Made by a program: the position numbers and the translations under genes
Shown: piece by piece, positions 26,934 to 36,250 of the stretch
How the letters are laid out: every line of letters begins with the position of its first letter
Position numbering within the stretch: position 1 is the first letter of the stretch
Notes under the pieces: generated by a model
Told to the model about the DNA's origin: nothing
Seen by the model: only the letters and a program-made list of their open reading frames with translations
The model's database searches: none
Source of the DNA: Rebecca billardiae RCC1528
Lineage: Eukaryota; Haptophyta
Length of the DNA: 64,000 nt
Assembly: GCA_965240325.2 (NCBI GenBank)
Contig: OZ251242.1
Span: 1,426,001 to 1,490,000 of the forward strand
Direction of reading: 5' to 3'

Positions 26934-27899
26934 TCAGAGCACGTCGAAGGAGGCGCGCACGAGCTCGAGCTCCGCCCACACGGCGCCCGCCTGCTGCTGC
27001 GCGGCCGCGGGGCCGCCCAGCGGCGCGGAGACGTCGAGCAGCCAGAGCACGTCCGCCTCGAGCCCGCCCGCGCCGCGCGGCTCGTACGCGCCGCCGCCGT
27101 CGAGCAGCGCGTCGCGGCCGAGGGCGGTCGGCAGCGCGCCGCCCGGCCGCGCGCCGCCGCTCCGCTGTGCCGCGCTCAGGCCGAGCGGCAGCCGGCCTGC
27201 GGTGAGGGCGCACGCGTGCCGCCGGCGCAGGTCGCGCCCGCCCGCGTCGCACGCGCCGTCGACCCACGCGGCGGGCGGGCACGCGCTCGCCTCGTACCCA
27301 AAGCTCACGTACCGGCGGGTCGCGCCCAGCTGCAACCCGCCGCCGCCGCCGCCGCCGCCGCCGTCGGCTCGGCGCGCGTTGCGCAGCTCGTCCGCCTCGA
27401 CGGCGCCGATGGTGACGCTGAGCAGGCGCGAGGCGGGCGAGGCGACCTGCGCCTGTAGCGCGCGGCCGACGGCGTCCACCGCGTCGCGCGCCGACGCGGT
27501 GGGCGGCCGGCTGAGCAGCGCGCCCGCCAGCTCGGTCTGTGCTCGAGCGTCGAGCAGCGGGCCGCCCAGCTCGGCGCGCGCGGGCGCGGCGCGCACGCCG
27601 GCGTCGAGGGGCACGCACGTGAGTCGCGCCTCGGCGCCCGTCTCCGCGCGCGCCGCGAGCAGCACCACCTCCGCGTGCGTGCCCGAGAAGGTGTCGAGCT
27701 TGCGCCGCACCGCCCAGCCCTCTGGCAGCTGCAGCCGCCACGCCGCGCCCTCGCCGCCGACGGTGGCGGCGGCGGCGGGGAGCGGGCGTGGCAGGAGGGG
27801 CGGAGCGGCGGGTAGGAGCTCCGCGCTCAGCAGCGCCGCGAGCGCCGACAGCGAGCGCGTGCCGAGCTCGCGCCGCGTCGGCGGCGGCGCGCCGCGCAT
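26934..27899 (-). CDS. Probable thylakoid-lumen protein, PsbP-like (tentative)
   Basis: A 321-aa frame from the ATG at 27899. The N-terminus reads [20 protein letters not shown] and then a hydrophobic Ala/Pro run ending in Ala-Ala-Ala: a twin-arginine pair before a hydrophobic core, as in Tat-dependent thylakoid transfer peptides. It continues with [11 protein letters not shown]...[14 protein letters not shown], which resembles the opening strand pattern of PsbP-domain proteins (substrate GW motif, then a loop about oxygen-evolving complex or photosystem assembly). The similarity is weak and the family assignment is inference. An upstream transit or signal exon is likely because the region 5' of the ATG stays open to 28178. 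It is head to head with the UPF0235/STEEP1-like gene (142 bp between starts). Confidence 0.45.
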   Translation of the reverse strand: MRGAPPPTRRELGTRSLSALAALLSAELLPAAPPLLPRPLPAAAATVGGEGAAWRLQLPEGWAVRRKLDTFSGTHAEVVLLAARAETGAEARLTCVPLDAGVRAAPARAELGGPLLDARAQTELAGALLSRPPTASARDAVDAVGRALQAQVASPASRLLSVTIGAVEADELRNARRADGGGGGGGGGLQLGATRRYVSFGYEASACPPAAWVDGACDAGGRDLRRRHACALTAGRLPLGLSAAQRSGGARPGGALPTALGRDALLDGGGAYEPRGAGGLEADVLWLLDVSAPLGGPAAAQQQAGAVWAELELVRASFDVL

Positions 27900-28041
27900 C
27901 GTTGGGGCGTGAGAGACGCAAGCAGCGCGCGGCCGGGCGCGAGCTCGCCGCCTCCGCCTGCAGGGGCAGGACCGGACCTTCTTGCAGCAGAGGGTCGGCC
28001 GCCATCGTTCGGAGGCTGCGTCGCCGCCGCGTGTGGGCAAG

Positions 28042-29143
28042 AGTGCGCGCGCCCGGCGGCGCGCGCGTTGCGCACGCGGCGCGCGCGCGCGCTCCCCGCG
28101 CCTCAGCCTCGCTGCCCCGCTGCCCCGCGCCACACGCACGCGCACGCACTCACACACGCCACCTCGCGCGCGCGCCACGGTCCGCAGTGCCCAAGCGCTC
28201 GACGCACACCTACGAGTCTGAGAAGGATGGCTCCGCGCTGCCCAGCGTGCAGATGCACCCGCAGTACTGCCTCTCGTGCGGCGCGTGCTGCCTCGTCTCC
28301 GACACCCCGCTCGACGCGCTCCCGCGCCGCCGCTCCGACGGCGCGCACGTGCTCGAGCCGGGCGCGGTCGTGTTTAAGCTGATGGCCAAGGAGGCGGCCA
28401 TGGGGCCCGCGCTCGTGCGCCGGGGCGAGGCGGGCGTGGAGCGGCAGTGGCGGCTGGCGTGCGCCAAGTGCGAGCTGCCCGTCGCGTACCGCGCCGAGCC
28501 GGGCGCGCCCGCGTCCGCGCGCGTCTACCTGATCGACAAGGGCGTGGGGCTGCACCCGGCGCTGTCGGAGGAGGGCGGCGTGCCCAAGTGCATCCAGCCT
28601 GTCTCCACGCGCGCGGTGCGCGTGGCGTTCGAGGTGGGGCTGGGCGCGCACCGGCCGGGGATCGCGGCGATCACCGACACGGAGGTGCACGCGCACGTGC
28701 GCGCGCCGCACATGCGCGAGGGCGCCAACGCCGAGCTGCTCGAGCTGTGCGGGCGCGTGCTGCGCGTGCACCGGCACCGGCTGCAGCTCACGCGCGGCTG
28801 GTCGTTCAAGTCCAAGTTCGTGCTGGTGGCGGGGCTGGCGCGCGGGGAGGTGCACCAGCGGCTGCGCGCGGCGATGGACACGACGGACGGCTCGTACGCG
28901 CGCGCGCACGCCGGGCGCGCGCGCGCCGCCGCCGCGGGCGACGACGTCGACGGCGAGCGCGCGATGCCGCCGCCGCCGCCGGTCGGGCCGCCGGGCGCGC
29001 CCGGCGCGGGCGCCGCGGCCGCGCAGCGGATCGGCGCGGTCACCTCGTCGATTCGGCAGCAGTGGGAGGCGGGCGCGGGCGAGGACGACGGAGAGGACGA
29101 CCCGGTCGGCGCCGCCAAACGCTTCAAGGCGGGCTGGGCCTGA
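28042..29143 (+). CDS. UPF0235/STEEP1-type protein with C-terminal DUF167 domain
   Basis: The 318-aa protein has a start codon split by an intron: A at 28042, intron 28043-28187 (GTGCGC...CCGCAG), then TG CCC AAG at 28188. The resulting N-terminus [10 protein letters not shown] is that of the plant UPF0235 family (Arabidopsis At5g63440 type). The first part resembles STEEP1/CXorf56: [13 protein letters not shown] (28-39), [19 protein letters not shown] (84-102), two Cys pairs suited to zinc. Residues ~145-235 form a DUF167 domain with [15 protein letters not shown] and [12 protein letters not shown]. The tail is disordered. In animals STEEP1 acts in STING traffic from the ER; the plant-type fusion has no firm function, so none is assigned. 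Confidence 0.85.
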
Positions 29144-29526
29144 CCGCGCTGCTCGACCCGTCGCGCGGACCGGTGGACGCCGGCTGGTCCGTGGTCGGGT
29201 TGGCCTGCCGGTGCAGTCTGATGCGCCGATCATACCGCGGGATAAAAAGGAACCATCGGAAAAGGGGCGAGATTTTCAGATTACCCTCGAAAGCGCGACG
29301 CTCGATCCTGACCAGAAGCTGCGGATCGGCGGCACCGGAATCTCAAATCTGCGCGCCGAATCCTGACGCTTCAGTTCACAGGGACAGCCTACGAGTCATG
29401 GGCACGCCGTGTCCAATAATATGTTGCGGCTCGCCAGTTGACGAGCTCTCCCGAGCAGGGGCCGTCCAAGACCGTGACCAGCCTGTGGCGCCGGTGGCAC
29501 GCAGCCGATTCTTCGCGCGGCAGGCG
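29144..29526. other. Intergenic, no gene seen
   Basis: About 380 bp after the UPF0235 gene with lower GC (for example GGGATAAAAAGGAACC near 29240). No feature recognised. Confidence 0.4.
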
Positions 29527-29922
29527 ATGTGGACGCCGACGCTGGCGGTGCACGACGCCTTCTCGGGCCTCGGCGCGCTGGCGCACGAGCTGCTCGGCGC
29601 GCTGGCGAGCAGCCTCGACGCGCTCCTGCTGCAGCCGAGCGCCGCGCACCCCGACCACTCGGCGCGCGCGGGCGGCGGCTGGCGCACGCCGCTGCTCGAG
29701 CTCGTGCGGCACGCGCTGGCGCCCTTCTTCCTGCACAACGTGGTGCTGGCGCACTGCGGCGGCGCGCTCGCGGGCACGCTGCTCGCCTCTTCGCTCTGCG
29801 TGCCTGACGCGCCGCACGGCGCGGGCTTGAGCCTGGGCGGCGCTTACGGCGGCGGCGAGGCCATACCCGGCCTGCTGGCGGGCGGTGCGCTGCGCATCGG
29901 GCAGTCGAGTGCCGCCTTGTAG
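29527..29922 (+). CDS. Small hypothetical protein
   Basis: A 131-aa frame from an ATG at 29527 to a TAG at 29920. The composition (balanced Leu/Ala/His with hydrophobic helices such as TPLLELVRHALAPFFLHNVV) is more protein-like than the Arg-rich shadows around it, and GC-rich coding-like sequence ends at its stop codon. No similarity recognised; it may be the last exon of a gene with an undetected upstream exon. Confidence 0.35.
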   Translation: MWTPTLAVHDAFSGLGALAHELLGALASSLDALLLQPSAAHPDHSARAGGGWRTPLLELVRHALAPFFLHNVVLAHCGGALAGTLLASSLCVPDAPHGAGLSLGGAYGGGEAIPGLLAGGALRIGQSSAAL

Positions 29923-30437
29923 CGCCGGCACGCGGCCGGTGGCCACCGCGGCCACGGGCGCGTGCGCCGTCGAGGGCTGCGCAGCGGCCAGCGTACTGTC
30001 CTCGGCTGTGGCCGCGGCGTCGCTGACTACGACCATAACGATCGACGGACATTCCCGTCTCAGCATCATGGTTGAGCGCGTGCGCCGCCACGGCAGACGA
30101 ACGCGCACGATTCGCATAGCGACGATTATTGCTGACTGCTGATGATGTATAGATCGATATGATGATGCATGACCCGCGTCGTCTTACAGTAACCATTCTA
30201 TTAGTAAAATCATCTGCTGCCATAGCTTAGCGCACCGCGCCTGTCCCGTTAGTCCGCGCAGTGTCACCGTCGGCTGCGCCGCTGTCAGAGTGTCACATCG
30301 CATGCCGTCAGGAGTGACCTGACGGCGACGCATGAGTGCGTGCTGGCGGCGGGCGTCGGGGAGCGCACGCCCATCACACCGATGGCATGCCGCGGCGGCG
30401 CTACTCGCCGAGACCGCGGTGGCGCCGACAGCCGCCC
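29923..30437. other. Intergenic, no gene seen
   Basis: About 515 bp of lower-GC DNA between the small ORF and the 3' end of the K+ channel gene. No repeat or RNA gene recognised. Confidence 0.4.
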
Positions 30438-31943
30438 CTACGCCTCCGGGCGTTCGCCCGTCACGTGTCGCACGAGCGCCGGCGGCGGCGTGTTGCGCGC
30501 GCGCGCCGCGCGCGGGTGCAGCAGCCGCCACGCCTGGCGGCGCAGCGCGCGCGCCGCGCCGTGCAGCGCGCGCACGCCGCCCCTGCGCGTGCCGCCGAGC
30601 AGCGCGAGGTACTCGGCGGTCGCGCCGTGCCAGTCGTGCCCCGGCCCGGCGGGCTCGACGTACAGCTCGTGCGCCGACAGCCTCCCCGAGCCGTCCGCGT
30701 CCAGCCGCCTGAAGTGCGCGCGCACCGCGCCCACCACCTCGTCCTCCACCGAGTACACGGCCGCCAGCACGTGCGAGACGAACGCGTCCTCGGAGAGCGA
30801 GTGGTTGGCGGCGGCGTGGAGGAGGGCGGGGAGGGAGGCGCAGCGGCGGAGGGTCCACTGCGCCGACGCGCGCGCGGCGAGCTCGCGCACCGCGCCCGCC
30901 ACGCACGTCACGCTCAGCGGCAGGTAGGCGCACGCCAGCGCGCGCCCGCGCGCCGTGCTTGGCGCCAGGTCTCCGAACCCGACTGTGGTCACCGAGCACG
31001 CGGCGAAGTAGAGCGCGTCGAGCGGCGCCCAGCCCTCGGCGCGGGAGAAGGCGGCGGCGCCGCCGAAGAGGCAGAGCCAGATCGGCATGGACGCGCGCGC
31101 GAACGGCTGCAGCGCCGAGGCGCGCGCGCCCACGGCGCGCGCGCCGCGCGCGAGCGCGCGCAGCGCGCGCCGCACGCGCGGCGCGGGCCGCGCGCGCCGC
31201 GCCGGCGCGAGCGCCGCGCCGCCGGCCTCGGCGGCGGGCTCCGGCGCGCGCGCGCCGGCGTCGGCGGCCTGCAGCCGCACCAGCCGGCGCAGCGAGCCCA
31301 CCGACATCCGCACCAGCGCCCTCTCCGCCGCGAGCTGCACCTCGAGCACCGCGGCCACGCACGAGGCAAGCGCGTACCAGAGCACGCCCACGGACGCGAG
31401 CGCAAACCCGACGGTGAACGCGCGGCACGCGGGGCCGCGCGGCGCGAGGTCGCCGTAGCCGACGGTGGTGACGGTCGAGGCGAGGAAGTACGCCGTGTCC
31501 AGCCACGACCAGCCCTCGTGCCGCGCGTACACGCGCGCGGCCGCCGTGAGCGCGGCGGCGACAAAGGCGAGCGGCGGGAGCGCGCGCAGCAGCAGCGCGC
31601 GCGCGCGGCGCTCGGGGCGCTCCGCGTCGGGCGCGGCGGGCGCGTCGGGGAAGGGAACGGGCGTGGGCGTCGCCAGCAGCGCGCGCGGCGCCGCGCGCGC
31701 GCCCAGCCGCGCGCCGCGCGCGCGCGTGGCCGACGCGGCCGCGCGCGGCCGCGCGGCGTACGGCACGCACGGCTCGGCGCCGAGCAGCAGCAGCAGCAGC
31801 GGCAGCAGCAGCAGCGGCGGCGGCGAGAGCACGCGGGCGCGGCCGAGCCGCCGCGCGTACGCGCGCGGGCGGTGGGCGCCCTGCGCTGCCCGATCCGCGT
31901 GCGCCTCCCTCGGCTTCGCGGGCGGGCGGCCGCCGCCGGCCAT
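30438..31943 (-). CDS. Two-pore-domain potassium channel with EF-hand (TPK/KCO type)
   Basis: A 501-aa protein; start at ATG 31943. Two selectivity filters are intact: TVGYGD (about 160-165) and TVGFGD (320-325), each preceded by a WxxLDxxYF(L/A)A pore helix and flanked by hydrophobic helices, which is the two-pore tandem layout. A C-terminal EF-hand loop, DADGSGRLSAHE (415-426), points to Ca2+ regulation as in plant vacuolar TPK channels. The first ~60 residues contain a separate hydrophobic stretch (PPPLLLLPLLLLLLG) that may be a signal peptide or anchor. No 14-3-3 site is obvious. The gene is continuous, without introns, and lies head to head with SmE (227 bp between starts). The membrane (vacuole, plastid or plasma membrane) cannot be told. 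Confidence 0.87.
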   Translation of the reverse strand: MAGGGRPPAKPREAHADRAAQGAHRPRAYARRLGRARVLSPPPLLLLPLLLLLLGAEPCVPYAARPRAAASATRARGARLGARAAPRALLATPTPVPFPDAPAAPDAERPERRARALLLRALPPLAFVAAALTAAARVYARHEGWSWLDTAYFLASTVTTVGYGDLAPRGPACRAFTVGFALASVGVLWYALASCVAAVLEVQLAAERALVRMSVGSLRRLVRLQAADAGARAPEPAAEAGGAALAPARRARPAPRVRRALRALARGARAVGARASALQPFARASMPIWLCLFGGAAAFSRAEGWAPLDALYFAACSVTTVGFGDLAPSTARGRALACAYLPLSVTCVAGAVRELAARASAQWTLRRCASLPALLHAAANHSLSEDAFVSHVLAAVYSVEDEVVGAVRAHFRRLDADGSGRLSAHELYVEPAGPGHDWHGATAEYLALLGGTRRGGVRALHGAARALRRQAWRLLHPRAARARNTPPPALVRHVTGERPEA

Positions 31944-32170
31944 CTCGGAGACTCGGACGGTGTTCGAGCCGCCTCGCCGCCTCGCGTGCCGGTTGACCCA
32001 CATCCAGACTCCAGAGCCCTCTCTTCAGACTTGAGCAGCGGCAGCCATCATTGTGCGACGAACGCCATCGTTGGCAGCGCCGTGTCCACGGTCGGCTCGT
32101 TCGCCGAGCTCGTCTGCACCCGCCCAGCCTCGCCCGCTCGCGCAACCGCGCGGCCCCAATCGTCGCAGCC

Positions 32171-32546
32171 ATGAGCGGGCGCGTGCAGAAAGTGATGACC
32201 CAGCCCATCGTACGCGCGCCACGCGGCGCGGCGACGCGCGGCGCCCTCGCGGCGCGCGCGTGCACGGCGCGCGCGCTGACGCGATCGCCTCGTCGCCGCG
32301 CCGCGCCGGCGCGGCCGCGCGCAGAACCTCATCTTCCGATATCTGCAGAACAAGACGAGGATACAGGTGTGGCTGTACGAGCAGACTGATCTGCGGATCG
32401 AGGGGCGCATCATCGGCTTCGACGAGTTCATGAACCTCGTGCTCGACGACGCGGAGGAGGTGAACAAGAAGAAGAAGACGCGACGAACGCTCGGGCGCAT
32501 CCTGCTCAAGGGCGACAACATCACGCTGCTCATGAGCGTCGAATAA
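32171..32546 (+). CDS. SNRPE: Small nuclear ribonucleoprotein Sm E
   Basis: SmE is one of seven Sm proteins that form the ring on U1, U2, U4 and U5 snRNAs. Exons 32171-32209 and 32325-32546 give 86 aa, the normal family length. The first exon encodes [13 protein letters not shown]; after splicing (GTACGC...GCGCAG, 115 nt) the protein continues with [20 protein letters not shown], then [20 protein letters not shown] (Sm1) and [13 protein letters not shown] (Sm2). This conserved protein confirms the intron rules used for the other genes. Stop is TAA at 32544. Confidence 0.97.
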
Positions 32547-33241
32547 TGAACCGGGCGCGGGGCGGGTGGCCCGCGGGCAGGGGCCGGGCCGGCGAGCGCC
32601 ACCACGATCAGCATGCGGCAGTGCCGCTGCGCCGCTCAGTCGCTGCTGCGCCGCGGGCGCCCGGCCGCGCCAGCGTGTGCTGAGCGCGCGAGGCATACGG
32701 GCCGCCAGCGCCGCGGCCGCTTACTCTGCTCACAACCGACTGCATGTGGCGCCGTGGGCCTTGCATCCCGCCATACCGGTTGCGGCTCGTTGGCTGGCAT
32801 CACCCGATGCCCGGAGTCACCGAGTGCCCCGGGACCCGGACCCGGCCGCGCGGCAGCCGCCTCGGGCCATTGCGGGCCACGCGCCCCTGGCAGAGTCTCG
32901 GGCTCGGCGCTGGCTGACGTTACCTCAGCACGACTGCCTCTGAATCGCGTCGTCACGCGAGTCGGGCCGTCGTCACGACCACTGTGTGTCAGGGATCGAC
33001 TCGTCGTGCATTCTCTCTGTCAGTGAGGACGGGTGCAGAGTCAGAGTGCAATGACTGTGCCGCTTGTCAGTGACTCTGTCACTGACAGCAAGTTGAAAGA
33101 CGTGTGAGTGGCCCGTGAAAAAACAAATTCGTAGTCGACGCGATATTCGTCGCGGAACTCGGAAAATCGTGGAGGAGTGGTGCGCTTTCCCGCCTGGCCC
33201 CCCGCGCTCGTCCGTCCACCGCAAGCACGCCGGCGGGCACA
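32547..33241. other. Intergenic with inverted-repeat motif upstream of the coiled-coil gene
   Basis: About 695 bp. A perfect inverted repeat TGTCAGTGAC-TCT-GTCACTGACA lies at 33065-33087, about 155 bp before the next start codon, and a half copy CTGTCAGTGA is at 33017-33026. No other feature recognised. Confidence 0.5.
33065..33087. promoter_or_regulatory. Perfect 10-bp inverted repeat, possible transcription-factor site
   Basis: Arms TGTCAGTGAC and GTCACTGACA are separated by TCT; a third partial copy occurs 40 bp upstream. The symmetric core around TGACTCTGTCA could suit a dimeric activator such as a bZIP protein. Function is inference from symmetry and position. Confidence 0.3.
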
Positions 33242-34276
33242 ATGGTGACGGTGGAGGAGCACGACGACTTTGTGGTGCTGTCCGCGCCAGCCATGGCGCC
33301 CACCGTCGACAACGCCCCGCCGACGCCGCCCGCGCCCGCCGCTCCGCCGACTGCGCATGCCGACGATGTGCCGGCGGGCAGCGCTTCGGAGCCGTCGCCT
33401 GTGCGGCCGCCGGTGGGGAGGACAGCCCCGGTGGCGTCTCAGACGGAGGCGCGGACGGGCGTGTCAGTCGCGTGGCTCTTTCTCATCCCCGTCGCACTCG
33501 CCATCTTCTGCGTCGGCGTCGACATTGGCTCCGCCCTGGAGGCGCACGCCACCAGCAGCGCCGAGCGCGAGCGGCGGTCTGCGGACGGCGGGCACACCCT
33601 CGCGGCAGGGCTGTCGGCAGAGGCCGAGGCCGAGGTCTCGACGCGCGCTAGCAGCCTGGCGCCAACGTGCGGGCCACACGCCGAGGATGCGGTGCGGGCA
33701 GCCGCGACCCGCTCCCCGCAGCGCGGCGCGTCCGCGCGGCGCGTGAGCTGGCGCTGACGCCCCTGCGCGCCGCCGCGGCGACCGCCGTGCCCCGTGCGCG
33801 TGCGTGCCCCCGCCCCCTCCGCCCTTGCTCGCGCCGCCGCCGCGCAGGCGGCCGCCGACGCCTGGATCGGCCTTGAGCCCCTCGAGCGCGAGCTCACCGC
33901 CACGCGCGCGCGCGCACAGGCCGCGGAGCGCGAGGCGCACGAGCTGCGCGCGCAGCTCGAGCAGCTGCGCGCGCGCTCGAGCGCGCTGGTCGCGCACCTC
34001 AACTACACGTACGCCGTGAGCGCCAAGTGGGAGTCGATCGCCCGCGCCGGGATCGCCGCGCACAACCGGTGGAAGGCGCGCGAGCTCCAGCGCAAGATGC
34101 TCTGGCGGCAGGCACAGATGCGGGACGCCGCGCGCGCCCGCGCGGCGGGCGTGCAGCAGCAGCTGGCGCGTGGCGGCCGAGGCCGTGGCAAGGCCGGCTC
34201 GGCCAAGGCCAAGAAGGTGGCCGCCGACGCGCGCTGCGCAGAGCGCGAGTGCCCGCCGGCGCCCAAGCAGCAGTAG
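33242..34276 (+). CDS. Single-pass membrane protein with luminal coiled coil
   Basis: Exons 33242-33691 and 33848-34276 join in phase 0 to give 292 aa. A Pro-rich N-terminal part (about 75 residues) is followed by one transmembrane helix (VAWLFLIPVALAIFCVGVDI, about 78-97), then a linker. The second exon encodes a heptad-like stretch ([20 protein letters not shown] and beyond) typical of a coiled coil, and ends in a basic Lys/Arg-rich tail. No family recognised; a Golgi or ER tethering role would suit the design but is not shown. The intron (33692-33847) is 156 nt, GTGCGG...GCGCAG. Confidence 0.55.
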
Positions 34277-35193
34277 CGCAGCTGTCGCTGCCCGGCTCAG
34301 TCCTCGGACGCACCGCCGGTGGCCGCGCCCACGGCCACCGAGTCGGGCGTGCCCCTCTGACAGGCCGCTCCCACCAAGGGCCTCGAACGGTCTGAGGGGC
34401 CCACGGCCACCGAGTCGGGCGTGCCCCTCTGACAGGCCGCTCCCACCAAGGGCCTCGAACGGTCTGAGGGCCGGGAGCACCACCACGGCACCTCGGCGCC
34501 ATCTCCCGCCGAGCTGAGCGCGGCGTGCTGCGACGCTCGCCCCGGCCCTCCGTGGAGCAGCGCCGACCGCGCCGCGGCTGGCGTGGCGCCGTGCGCAGCC
34601 CTCGCGCCGCACGCCGCCAGGTCAGTGGCGCAGGAGCGAGGCAGGACTCCTGCGGCAGGACCGCCGCACCCCGTGGGGCGCCGGGGGCGCCGGGGCTCGC
34701 CATCACCGCAGCACCTGCACAGTACGTGCATGCACCCGTCGGTCAAGCGCGCCGTTCAGCATGGCCACCGTCGCGAGCTCACGCTCAGAGGCGGCCGTAG
34801 GCTGCGGCTGCCGACCCGGGCCGGACCGCCGCGGCGCCGCCGCGCTCCGCTTCCGCTGCCATGCTGCTCAGTGCTGCGCCGCTACTGGAGTCGCGGCTAC
34901 TGCGCGCGCTGATGCTGCGTGCCACTGCTGATATTCTATATTCCGATATTCTATTCCGATGCTATATCTGCTGCTGCGCGTAGGCGTGCCATCCTCCGCC
35001 GCGCTGACCCGCCTGCAATACACTACGCACATCGTGCGCCTTCAGCTTGGGCCCGCGCTCCAGCGGCGCTCGGCACCGGGCCGCGTCAGTGCGCCGTCAG
35101 GCCGTTCGCAGCCCGACCGAGCAGAGGCTCAGCGCGGCGGGCGGGGTGTGGGCGCAGCGGCGGCGGGGCGGGCTCTCCGGACGAGTAGCGCCC
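34277..35193. other. Intergenic between convergent genes, with 72-bp duplication
   Basis: About 915 bp. Apart from the 72-bp direct duplication at 34327-34470, no gene or repeat is recognised. Short A/T-rich patch near 34925-34960. Confidence 0.5.
34327..34470. repeat. Two tandem 72-bp direct repeats
   Basis: The units 34327-34398 and 34399-34470 appear identical, each beginning GCCCACGGCCACCGAGTCGG and ending GGTCTGAGGG. They lie just after the stop of the coiled-coil membrane protein gene, so may sit in its 3' untranslated region. Identity suggests a recent duplication. Confidence 0.9.
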
Positions 35194-36006
35194 TCAGCTC
35201 GCGCGCGCCTTGGGCAGCTGCCGGCAGCCGCGCTTCTCGAACTGCTGCGCCATCTGCTTGGCGTCGCACAGCACGGGGAAGAAGTGCACCTGCCCGCGCA
35301 CGGCGCCCTGCGCCACCTTCTCCGCCGAGTTGGCGAGCGCGCCCGGCCCGGCGTCCCACTCGCTCTCGGGCGTCTGGTTCTCCTTGAAGTACACGAGGAT
35401 CGGCGGCAGCCCCGCCTCCAGCCAGCCGTCCGGGAAGAAGGCCCAGTTGACAAACGCGCGGTACGGCCAGCGGTTGGCGCCGCCCACCAGGATGTTCTCG
35501 CCGCTGGCCTGCAGCCCGTCGGGCGCGTCGTCGTCGCCCGGCAGCGACTTGGGCGCCATCTTCAGCTCGAACGCCTCGTCGTCGAACACGAAGCGGATGC
35601 GCGACGCCTGCACGGCGAAGAGCGCGCCGAGCAGCAGCCCGAGCACGCCCGGCCCCTCGAGCAGCAGGCCGACGTACGGCAGCGGCACGGAGCTGCCGGC
35701 GTAGAAGAGCGCGGTGCCCAGCGCGACGAAGATCGCGGCGAGCGTGTAGTCCTCGCGGATCACCACCGGCGGCTCCGCCTTTGCGCGCGTCGGCCTCGGC
35801 TGCGGCTTCTTGCCGCCGAACACGCCCTTGAACAGCTTCGCCACGCCCGCGGGCGCGAAGAAGTCGTCCCCCATGTCCTCGGGCAGGTTCATGCGCACGC
35901 GCGCGGGCGGGCGCGCCAGCGCGCTCGCACGCGCCGGCGTGGGCCGCACGCTCGGCTGCGCGTGCAGCCCGAGCACCGCGAGCGCCGCGGTCGTCGCGAG
36001 CAGCAT
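35194..36006 (-). CDS. DUF3119 family protein, probably plastid membrane
   Basis: A 270-aa protein of the cyanobacteria/plastid DUF3119 family. The hallmark C-terminal part is present: ENILVGGANRWPYRAFVNW, PPILVYFKENQTPESEW and VHFFPVLCDAKQMAQQFEKR. Two hydrophobic helices lie before it (about 88-105 and 114-130). The N-terminus MLLATTAALAVLGLHAQPS is signal-peptide-like, followed by an Arg/Pro/Ala-rich stretch suited to a transit peptide, which suggests import across the extra membranes of a secondary plastid. The start at 36006 was chosen because it opens this leader. The biochemical role of DUF3119 is unknown. Confidence 0.85.
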   Translation of the reverse strand: MLLATTAALAVLGLHAQPSVRPTPARASALARPPARVRMNLPEDMGDDFFAPAGVAKLFKGVFGGKKPQPRPTRAKAEPPVVIREDYTLAAIFVALGTALFYAGSSVPLPYVGLLLEGPGVLGLLLGALFAVQASRIRFVFDDEAFELKMAPKSLPGDDDAPDGLQASGENILVGGANRWPYRAFVNWAFFPDGWLEAGLPPILVYFKENQTPESEWDAGPGALANSAEKVAQGAVRGQVHFFPVLCDAKQMAQQFEKRGCRQLPKARAS

Positions 36007-36250
36007 GCTGGCGGCCGACGACGCGACGATGTGCCGAGTCGTGAGCGGAGTGGTGTCCAGATTCGCGCACCGACGACGGAGGTACCCGCCCTATCGAGAC
36101 CGACCGTAAATCGATGACCCGCCGATTATCCGCGGCATATCAATTATTAACTTCACGACCGCGCGCCCACCGGGCTACCGATCGACAGGGCGGGTGCGCA
36201 TCAAGATCGCTGCGCGAGGTCGTCGCGCCGTCGCAGCACGCGCGCGAGGC

